A stretch of DNA of 8,261 nt from assembly GCA_021107685.1 (NCBI GenBank), contig JAIOSH010000425.1, forward strand, positions 1 through 8,261, read 5' to 3'. The DNA comes from Bacteroidales bacterium. Its GTDB lineage: Bacteria > Bacteroidota > Bacteroidia > Bacteroidales > SMBSF39. The position numbers and the translations under genes were made by a program. The notes under the pieces were generated by a model that saw only the letters and a program-made list of their open reading frames with translations, had not been told where the DNA came from and made no database searches. Positions within the stretch are counted from its first letter, which is position 1, and each line of letters begins with the position of its first letter. This document shows positions 1 to 4,929 of this stretch, piece after piece.

Positions 1-1
1 A

Positions 2-106
2 CAAAGCAATGAATGGGAAATATACTGGGATTTTTATACAAACAAAAGAGAAGATGAGTATATTATTGATATTAAGTCTATTAGGCAATACAAGTTAGTT
101 GCTTAA
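2..106 (+). CDS. 3' end of an unrecognised protein gene (partial)
   Basis: A reading frame that is open from the window edge encodes 34 residues and ends with TAA at 104-106. The peptide is rich in aromatic and charged residues (EWEIYWDFYTNK, then an Asp/Ile-rich stretch, ending RQYKLVA), which looks more like real protein than the other two frames on this strand. An open frame of this length can still occur by chance in AT-rich DNA. No family is recognised. Its stop codon lies inside the start region of the next ORF: a TTG at 99 overlaps it by 8 bases, an arrangement typical of translationally coupled pairs. If real, it is cotranscribed with the antitoxin-like ORF. The N-terminal part lies outside the window. 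Confidence 0.35.
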   Translation, partial: QSNEWEIYWDFYTNKREDEYIIDIKSIRQYKLVA

Positions 107-323
107 TTTTGGTTACACTCATATCAAATTAAGCATTGATGAGTTTATAAAGATTTTTAAATTATTCAACAATGAAGATAAAAAGCAAATTAGCCAAAGT
201 ATTAACAGTGAGTTATTCAAAAGAGAATGGGATATGCTTGATTCCGTACTGCCTGATATTAATATGTCTGAAAACGAGATTATATCTGAAATCAAACAAG
301 TAAGATATAAACAAGAATATTAA
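99..323 (+). CDS. small antitoxin-like protein (74 aa, hypothetical)
   Basis: This ORF encodes 74 residues from a TTG start at 99. No ATG lies upstream in frame, because a TAG at 96-98 closes the frame. The layout resembles the small antitoxin-like proteins often found beside PIN-domain toxins: a short beta-like start (HIKLS, residues 8-12), a helix beginning SIDEFIKIF, a segment NNEDKKQISQSI matching the usual 'x-x-EDK-x-x-I' helix, a conserved-looking Trp (REWD), and a C-terminal tail 'SENEIISEIKQVRYKQE' like the common 'ISEEEIxxEVKxVR' ending. This similarity is from memory of the family and was not tested by a search. No toxin gene follows: only a 12-codon ORF starting at 326, then the convergent porQ. 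The partner could be the partial gene upstream, which would be the reverse of the usual order. It could equally be an orphan or an unrelated small protein. Confidence 0.5.
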   Translation: MLNFGYTHIKLSIDEFIKIFKLFNNEDKKQISQSINSELFKREWDMLDSVLPDINMSENEIISEIKQVRYKQEY

Positions 324-330
324 ATATGAG

Positions 331-350
331 GGAGTTTAGGAGTAAACTTT
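331..350 (+). terminator. weak hairpin after the antitoxin-like ORF
   Basis: GGAGTTTA (331-338) can pair with TAAACTTT (343-350) around a GGAG loop, giving six Watson-Crick pairs and two G-U pairs. It lies 8 bases after the stop of the antitoxin-like ORF, between convergent genes, so a terminator would make sense here. The stem is AT-rich and no U-tract follows, so this may be a chance structure. Confidence 0.2.
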
Positions 351-425
351 CTAAAATTATTTAGAGCATTCATATTGATCGCAGTCGAAATAAGGTTTGT
401 GAGGTAGTTGTCATATTTTTCGGCT

Positions 426-1490
426 TTAATTATTTTTCTTAACAAAGAAATCTGAAAAGTTAGTTGTAATAGTAATATAATTAGGTGAACCTACCAAATG
501 ATAAGTTGACCTTGCATAACTGAAATGAAATTTTGTAATTCTAAAGCCAAATCCCCATGAAAAGCCTACTGTAGATATTTTGGAATTAACTTTTAGTTCC
601 TGTCGTCTCTGGTAGTTATACCCGGCTCTCAAACTAAAGTTTCTAGTAATAAAAAATTCACCGCCAATAACAATATGTCTCAATAATTTATCACCAAAAT
701 CTGCAAGTTTACTATCTTCTATTACTTCCCCTGTAATAGGATCAGTTTCAATCTCATCAGCTTCTTCATAGGTAAGGTCCCATTTCTCAATATGATTAAA
801 AAGAATTGAATACCTGAAAGGAAGATGCTTTAATCTTTTTGATAATCCTAATTGTATTTCAAAAGGTAATGGTTCGTTATTGCCTGAATTATATGTTTTA
901 AGCTGTCTTCCGATATTTTTTGCAATTAAAGATATAGTAAGTTGATGCTCAGTATTGTTGTAACTTCCTGCTACATCAACTGCCAGACCAAAAGATTTAT
1001 AGCTCTCTAATGAAGAATATATCATTTTTAAATTAGAACCTATTGAAAAAGAAGAGTCAAGTTGTCTTCCCCAACCAATATTCAGTGCTGATTCACCTAC
1101 ATAAAAATTTCCTGCTCTGACTCCTGTTTCATCTGCATAATCGAATTTTCCATAATCAATATATTGCATAGTGGCAAGAAAACTACCAAGCTTATTAAAA
1201 GTCCTGGAATAAGAAGCAAAGCCATAATTAATATCAGTGTAATAATCAACAAAGCAAAAACCCAGATGATTATGCATTTCAGGGGTAATTATTGAAGGAT
1301 TAGATAATGCTAAAGTAATATCATTATCCTTTATTGTTAAAAAGTCTCCACCCATTCCGGCAATACGGGCAGAATTAGGTAAATTCAGAAATTCATAGGT
1401 ATTATTTCCACCAATTTGTGAATAAGAAAAATTATTGAAAGAAAAAAATATTAATATTAATGTTATTATAAATATTTGAAGGTTTTTCAC
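426..1490 (-). CDS. porQ: type IX secretion system protein PorQ
   Basis: This is a 354-residue outer-membrane protein of the T9SS. In P. gingivalis, PorQ acts with PorU, PorV and PorZ in the cell-surface attachment complex that receives cargo, removes its C-terminal signal and attaches it to the surface. The first 24 residues form a signal peptide (MKN, a hydrophobic stretch, then SYS before Q25). The mature start has the PorQ signature: TYEFLNLPNSARIAGMGG (31-48) followed by a 'D-D/N-A-L-x-NPS' region, not the different PorV motif. The rest alternates in short amphipathic strands as in FadL-like beta-barrels, with PorQ-typical segments HIEKWDLTYEE, DKLLRHIVIGGEF, GYNYQRRQELKV, GFSWGFGFRI and YARSTYHLVGSPN. 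The start is GTG at 1490; an in-frame TAA closes the frame just upstream and the signal peptide begins directly after it. It lies beyond the rplT terminator, so it should have its own promoter in 1491-1615, where no good consensus match was found. Confidence 0.92.
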   Translation of the reverse strand: MKNLQIFIITLILIFFSFNNFSYSQIGGNNTYEFLNLPNSARIAGMGGDFLTIKDNDITLALSNPSIITPEMHNHLGFCFVDYYTDINYGFASYSRTFNKLGSFLATMQYIDYGKFDYADETGVRAGNFYVGESALNIGWGRQLDSSFSIGSNLKMIYSSLESYKSFGLAVDVAGSYNNTEHQLTISLIAKNIGRQLKTYNSGNNEPLPFEIQLGLSKRLKHLPFRYSILFNHIEKWDLTYEEADEIETDPITGEVIEDSKLADFGDKLLRHIVIGGEFFITRNFSLRAGYNYQRRQELKVNSKISTVGFSWGFGFRITKFHFSYARSTYHLVGSPNYITITTNFSDFFVKKNN

Positions 1491-1615
1491 AAAAAAATTT
1501 TAATAAAAAATTAAATATATTAATAAACATAAGCAAAACGACAATTGTATTAAAATATTGTAGCTGAATTAGTATTAACAATAAAAATTTCTTGGTAATT
1601 TTTATATTTTCAGGC

Positions 1616-1642
1616 AAAAAAAAACCACCTTTCGGTGGTTTT
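1616..1642 (-). terminator. intrinsic terminator of the thrS-infC-rpmI-rplT operon
   Basis: A perfect 9-bp stem (AAAACCACC at 1621-1629, GGTGGTTTT at 1634-1642) closes a tetraloop that reads GAAA on the minus strand, a stable GNRA loop. In the transcript it is followed by an unbroken run of about nine U residues (1624 down to 1616). It lies 6 bases after the rplT stop codon. On the plus strand the U run is only four bases, so the terminator works for the minus strand only. It separates the translation operon from porQ. Confidence 0.92.
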
Positions 1643-1648
1643 CCAAAT

Positions 1649-1993
1649 TTATTTTATCACATCCACTAATGCCTTAAAGGCATCAGGATGATTCATTGCA
1701 AGGTCGGCAATGGTCTTGCGATTTAAAAGTATATTTTTTTCATGCAGCTTACCCATAAATACAGAATATGACATATCATATTGTCTTGCTGCTGCATTGA
1801 TACGTTGTATCCATAAACCTCTGAAATTTCTTTTTTTGGTTTTCCTGTCGCGATATGCATATACTTGTCCTTTTTCATAAGCATTTTTTGCAACAGTCCA
1901 CACATTTTTTCTTCTACCGAATTGTCCTTTGACCTTTTTCAGTATTTTTTTTCTTTTTTGTTTTGATGCTACTACATTTACTGATCTTGGCAT
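1649..1993 (-). CDS. rplT: 50S ribosomal protein L20 (bL20)
   Basis: This 114-residue, very basic protein has the normal length for bL20. It binds 23S rRNA early in assembly of the large subunit. The sequence shows the family's features: an N-terminal MPRSVNVVASKQKRKKILKK extension that threads into rRNA, then GQFGRRKNVWTVAKNAYEKG, RDRKTKKRNFRGLWIQRINAA and a globular C-terminal half (residues 60-114) with MSYSVFMGKL, LNRKTIADLA and HPDAFKALV. The ATG at 1993 gives the canonical MPR start. It is the last gene of the thrS-infC-rpmI-rplT cluster, 78 bases after rpmI and 6 bases before a strong terminator. L20 represses its own operon by binding mRNA in E. coli and B. subtilis, and the rpmI-rplT gap here contains a possible structured target. 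There is no Shine-Dalgarno sequence before the start, only an A/T-rich stretch. Confidence 0.98.
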   Translation of the reverse strand: MPRSVNVVASKQKRKKILKKVKGQFGRRKNVWTVAKNAYEKGQVYAYRDRKTKKRNFRGLWIQRINAAARQYDMSYSVFMGKLHEKNILLNRKTIADLAMNHPDAFKALVDVIK

Positions 1994-2071
1994 AATTTTT
2001 AATTTTTTTACTTTAGCGCCCCGATTAAATCGTGATCTTTAAGCTAAAAGCAAGTTAAACAACAAATTTAA
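1994..2071 (-). promoter_or_regulatory. possible structured leader (L20 autoregulatory site) before rplT
   Basis: The 78-base rpmI-rplT gap is the longest within the operon and contains a relatively GC-rich block (2015-2035) in AT-rich surroundings. An outer stem pairs 2043-2049 with 2011-2017 (UUUAGC with GCUAAA, plus one U-G pair). Inside it, CGAU (2032-2029) pairs with AUCG (2025-2022) around a UUA loop. Unpaired purine-rich and GGGC segments lie between the two stems. An alternative pairing (UUAAA 2042-2038 with UUUAA 2029-2025) excludes the inner stem, so two conformations or a pseudoknot are possible. Known L20 leaders in other phyla are structured RNAs near rplT. No match to a named RNA family can be claimed from the sequence alone. 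Confidence 0.4.
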
Positions 2072-2266
2072 TTATTTTGCAAGCATTTTCTTAATATTAC
2101 TTGCATCTGCTTTATCAACAATAGTAAAATAAGTAAGATTACGTTTACGTTTTGTTGATTTTTTAGTCAAAATATGACTTTTATAAGCATGCTTTCTTTT
2201 AAGTTTTCCTGATCCAGTAAAACTAAACCTTTTTTTAGCACTGGATTTTGTCTTCATCTTTGGCAT
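2072..2266 (-). CDS. rpmI: 50S ribosomal protein L35 (bL35)
   Basis: This 64-residue basic protein has the normal length of bL35. It begins MPKMKTKSSAKKRF and continues with SGKLKRKHAYKSHILTKKS and KRKRNL, the family's core. A short C-terminal helix (ASNIKKMLA) follows. It is a small component of the large ribosomal subunit buried among rRNA helices. It lies 39 bases after infC and 78 bases before rplT, in the conserved infC-rpmI-rplT order, and is almost certainly cotranscribed with both. The 39-base gap on the infC side is only A/T-rich sequence, with no Shine-Dalgarno motif and no clear structure. Confidence 0.97.
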   Translation of the reverse strand: MPKMKTKSSAKKRFSFTGSGKLKRKHAYKSHILTKKSTKRKRNLTYFTIVDKADASNIKKMLAK

Positions 2267-2305
2267 TACTAATTAATTTATATTTATCACTATATTTATT
2301 TATAA

Positions 2306-2860
2306 TTACTTTTTAGGAGTAATAATCATAATCATTCGTTTTCCTTCGAGCTTTGGCATTCGTTCCACTTTGCCGTAATCTGCAAGTTCTTGTGCAAATT
2401 TAAGCAGGATAATTTCTCCACGTTCTTTGTAAATGATTGAACGTCCTTTAAAAAAAACATCAACTTTAACCTTTGCACCATCCTCAAGAAATTTTATTGC
2501 ATGTTTTAATTTAAAATTAAAATCATGATCATCAGTATTAGGACCAAGCCTAATTTCTTTAACAACAACTTTAGCTGTTTTAGCTTTTATTTCTTTTTGT
2601 CTTTTCTTTTGTTCGTAAAGATATTTTCTATAATCAATCACTTTACAAACTGGTGGATTAGCATTAGGAGATATTTCAACGAGATCAAGTTCTAATTCAT
2701 CTGCAATATTTAATGCTTCCCTTAACTGATAAATGCCTGTATCAACATTATCACCTACTACTCTAACCACAGGTGCTGTAATTCTTTGATTAATCCTGTA
2801 AAGTTCTTGCTTTCTTTTAAATTTTCTTTGATATCCCCTACTGTTATAATGTGTTGCTAT
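2306..2860 (-). CDS. infC: translation initiation factor IF-3, probable AUA start
   Basis: IF3 binds the 30S subunit, prevents premature 50S joining and checks start-codon/initiator-tRNA pairing. From 2860 the frame encodes 184 residues, normal for the family. The N-domain includes YRINQRITAPVVRVVGDN (21-38), then LREALNIADELELDLVEISP (46-65) and PPVCKVIDYRKYLYEQKKRQ (69-88). The C-domain (about 94-184) contains VKEIRLGPNTDDHDF, FLEDGAKVKVDVFFKGR and MPKLEGKRM. No ATG lies in frame upstream of the conserved YRIN. A GTG at 2770 would delete the first 30 residues, including YRINQRITAP, so it is not the start. The frame runs back to a TAG at 2875-2873, and the best-placed start is ATA at 2860-2858, giving M-ATHYNSRGYQ. 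It follows a perfect AGGAGG by 8 bases. Non-AUG starts (AUU and relatives) are a known autoregulatory feature of infC. The exact start codon is inferred; the gene identity is not in doubt. Confidence 0.95.
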   Translation of the reverse strand: MATHYNSRGYQRKFKRKQELYRINQRITAPVVRVVGDNVDTGIYQLREALNIADELELDLVEISPNANPPVCKVIDYRKYLYEQKKRQKEIKAKTAKVVVKEIRLGPNTDDHDFNFKLKHAIKFLEDGAKVKVDVFFKGRSIIYKERGEIILLKFAQELADYGKVERMPKLEGKRMIMIITPKK

Positions 2861-2868
2861 ATTTTGTT

Positions 2869-2874
2869 CCTCCT
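2869..2874 (-). promoter_or_regulatory. Shine-Dalgarno sequence AGGAGG of infC
   Basis: A full AGGAGG lies on the minus strand, 8 bases before the in-frame ATA at 2860. It decides the start of infC. No other gene in this window has a recognisable Shine-Dalgarno motif, as expected for Bacteroidota, so its presence in front of a non-AUG start is notable. Confidence 0.75.
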
Positions 2875-2880
2875 ATTTTT

Positions 2881-2908
2881 TTGTTATACGTTATATGTTA
2901 TTAGTTAT
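2881..2908 (-). repeat. four tandem heptamers (ATAACNN) between thrS and infC
   Basis: The plus strand reads TTGTTAT, ACGTTAT, ATGTTAT, TAGTTAT, which is four consecutive 7-base units NNGTTAT (ATAACNN in the transcript). The five-base core is identical in all four and only the two spacer bases vary. The array lies 8 bases after the thrS stop (toward infC) in the 56-base thrS-infC gap, 6 bases before the AGGAGG. Its function is unknown. It may be an ordinary short tandem repeat or a binding site. Confidence 0.7.
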
Positions 2909-2916
2909 AAAACTTA

Positions 2917-4851
2917 TCAGTTTATTATTTCATTTATTTCATCATTAATAAGGTTTGCAAAATCCACAATTTTAAATATTCCTAAATCACCTTTGCCTTG
3001 TTTTCTGACTGAAATAGTATTTTCATTTTCTTCCTTCTCCCCTACTATCAACATATATGGAATTTTTTGCATTTCTGCATCACGGATTTTCTTACCGGTT
3101 TTCTCATTTCTTTCGTCAATGAGGCTGCGAATTTCGTAATTATTTAGCAAATTCAAAACTTTTTTTGCATAATTATGATATTTTTCACTAATTGGCAGTA
3201 TAATAACCTGTGAGGGAGTTAACCAAAGCGGAAATTTTCCTGCTGTATGCTCAATCAAAACTGCAATAAAGCGCTCGGTTGAGCCTAATATAGCACGATG
3301 AAGCATCACAGGTCTATGCTTTTGATTATCATTTCCAGTATATGTCAAATCAAAGCGTTCAGGAAGGTTATAATCAACCTGTATAGTTCCAAGCTGCCAT
3401 TTTCTGCCAAGAGCATCTTTTACCATAAAATCAAGCTTAGGACCGTAAAAAGCAGCTTCGCCATATTCAATCTCCGATTTTAATCCTTTTTCATTTACAG
3501 CTTCAACAATTGCTTTCTCAGCTTTTTCCCAGTTTTCATCACTCCCAATATATTTATCTTTATTTTGAACATCTCTTAAAGAAATCTGTGTAAAGGATTC
3601 CTTAAAACCCAAAGCTTTGTAAACATACTGAACAAGATCAATTATTGCTTTAAACTCATCTTTAACTTGCTCATGGCTACAAAAAATATGGGCATCATCT
3701 TGTGTAAAACCTCTTACTCTTGTTAATCCATGCAATTCACCACTTTGTTCGTAACGGTAAACAGTGCCGAACTCTGCCATACGAATTGGAAGTTCTTTAT
3801 ATGAATGTGGCTTAAAATTATATATTTCACAATGATGAGGACAATTCATAGGTTTTAGCATAAATTCCTCACCTTCAACAGGGGATGAAAAAGGTTGAAA
3901 AGAATCTTCTCCATACTTACCATAATGGCCTGATAGTTTATATAAATTAACATTTCCAATGTGCATAGAAGAAACCATATCATAGCCTCTTTTTTTAAGA
4001 ACTTTTTTCATGAAATTAATAAGCCTGTCTTTTAATTCAGCTCCGTTAGGCAGCCATAAAGGCAGTCCGAGACCAACTCTTTGCGAAAAAGTAAATAATT
4101 CCAGTTCCTTGCCAATTTTCCTATGATCACGTTTTTTGGCTTCTTCAAGTAATTGTAAATATTGTGTTAATTCCTTTTGTTTAGGAAAGCTTATACCATA
4201 TATTCTTGTAAGTTGCTTGCGTTTTTCATCTCCTCTCCAATATGCACCTGCAACACTTAACAATTTTACAGCTTTTATCGGACTTGTATCCGGCAAATGT
4301 GGGCCGCGACATAAGTCAATAAAATTTCCGGATTCGTAAAATGTTATATCGCTATCATCCATTTCACCAATCAACTCAAGCTTATATTCATCACTTTTTT
4401 CAGTAAAATATTTTATTGCTTCAGCTTTACTAACATTTTTTCTTATATATTTCTGTTTTTCTCTTGCCAGTTGAAGTATTTTATCTTCAATTTTTTTAAA
4501 ATCATTATCAGAAATAGTTTTATCACCTATATCAATATCATAATAAAAACCATTTTCAATATTCGGACCTATTCCAAATTTAGTACCCGGATAAAATGCT
4601 TCAATTGCTTCTGCCATCAGGTGTGCGGATGAATGCCACATAACAGCCTTAGCTTCTTCATCATTCCATGTCAAGAGCTTAACTCTTGAATCGGTATTTA
4701 TTGGACGTGTAGCATCCCAAACTTCGTTATTAACTTTAGCTGCTAAAACATTTCTGAACAAACCTTCACTAATACTTCTCGCAATATCTAAAGCCGAAAC
4801 TCCCTTTTCAAATTGTTTTACCGAATTATCAGGTAATGTTATATTAATCAT
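2917..4851 (-). CDS. thrS: threonyl-tRNA synthetase
   Basis: This is a full-length 644-residue class II aminoacyl-tRNA synthetase that charges tRNA-Thr. In order: a TGS domain (about 1-61); the editing domain (about 65-225) with HSSAH (H73, H77) and CRGPH (C181, H185), the residues that clear mischarged Ser-tRNA; the catalytic core (about 245-540); and the anticodon-binding domain (about 546-644). The zinc ligands that select threonine are all present: C337 in NCPHH, H388 in DDAHIF and H518 in MLHRA. Motif 2 is visible as FGTVYRYE followed by GLTRVRGFTQDD, and motif 3 as GSTERFIAVLIEH. ATG at 4851 gives the usual short TGS start (MINITLPDNS). A good Bacteroidota promoter lies just upstream and would leave a leader of only about 25 bases, too short for a tRNA-like autoregulatory leader of the E. 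coli kind. It heads the thrS-infC-rpmI-rplT operon. Confidence 0.98.
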   Translation of the reverse strand: MINITLPDNSVKQFEKGVSALDIARSISEGLFRNVLAAKVNNEVWDATRPINTDSRVKLLTWNDEEAKAVMWHSSAHLMAEAIEAFYPGTKFGIGPNIENGFYYDIDIGDKTISDNDFKKIEDKILQLAREKQKYIRKNVSKAEAIKYFTEKSDEYKLELIGEMDDSDITFYESGNFIDLCRGPHLPDTSPIKAVKLLSVAGAYWRGDEKRKQLTRIYGISFPKQKELTQYLQLLEEAKKRDHRKIGKELELFTFSQRVGLGLPLWLPNGAELKDRLINFMKKVLKKRGYDMVSSMHIGNVNLYKLSGHYGKYGEDSFQPFSSPVEGEEFMLKPMNCPHHCEIYNFKPHSYKELPIRMAEFGTVYRYEQSGELHGLTRVRGFTQDDAHIFCSHEQVKDEFKAIIDLVQYVYKALGFKESFTQISLRDVQNKDKYIGSDENWEKAEKAIVEAVNEKGLKSEIEYGEAAFYGPKLDFMVKDALGRKWQLGTIQVDYNLPERFDLTYTGNDNQKHRPVMLHRAILGSTERFIAVLIEHTAGKFPLWLTPSQVIILPISEKYHNYAKKVLNLLNNYEIRSLIDERNEKTGKKIRDAEMQKIPYMLIVGEKEENENTISVRKQGKGDLGIFKIVDFANLINDEINEIIN

Positions 4852-4881
4852 TATAAATTATTGCATTAAAAAAATTGGGTG

Positions 4882-4911
4882 CAAAGATAAATAAAAAGAA
4901 TTAAGTACCAA
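4882..4911 (-). promoter_or_regulatory. promoter of the thrS operon (Bacteroidota consensus)
   Basis: The minus strand reads TTG (4911-4909), a 19-base spacer, then TATCTTTG (4889-4882), an exact match to the Bacteroidota -7 element TAnnTTTG at the expected spacing from the -33 TTG. Transcription should start around 4873-4878, leaving a leader of about 22-27 bases before the thrS ATG. It lies in the 78-base gap after the cargo gene, so the translation operon starts here. Confidence 0.75.
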
Positions 4912-4929
4912 GATGAGAGTTAGAAAATT

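Noticed and set aside
104..111. TAATTTTG, an exact TAnnTTTG match on the plus strand
   Set aside because: It lies downstream of the TTG start of the antitoxin-like ORF and has no TTG at the right distance upstream. A transcript from it would lack any in-frame ATG start.
1534..1541. TCGTTTTG on the minus strand as a porQ promoter element
   Set aside because: It mismatches the second base of TAnnTTTG and has no TTG 19-21 bases upstream. porQ needs a promoter in this gap but I cannot place it.
1432..1617. Minus-strand ORF of 61 codons overlapping the porQ start
   Set aside because: The translation is an Asn/Ile/Phe-rich product of AT-rich intergenic DNA, and it crosses the U-tract of the rplT terminator.
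2306..2770. infC starting at GTG 2770 (154 residues)
   Set aside because: This start would remove the YRINQRITAP segment conserved in IF3. The frame continues in coding-like sequence for 30 more codons up to the SD-linked ATA.
2786..3483. Plus-strand open frames antisense to infC and thrS (2786-3139 and 3298-3483)
   Set aside because: They lie opposite well-conserved coding sequence and have low-complexity hydrophobic or basic translations with no recognisable motif, as expected for antisense shadows. The same applies to 4136-4339 and 7524-7814.
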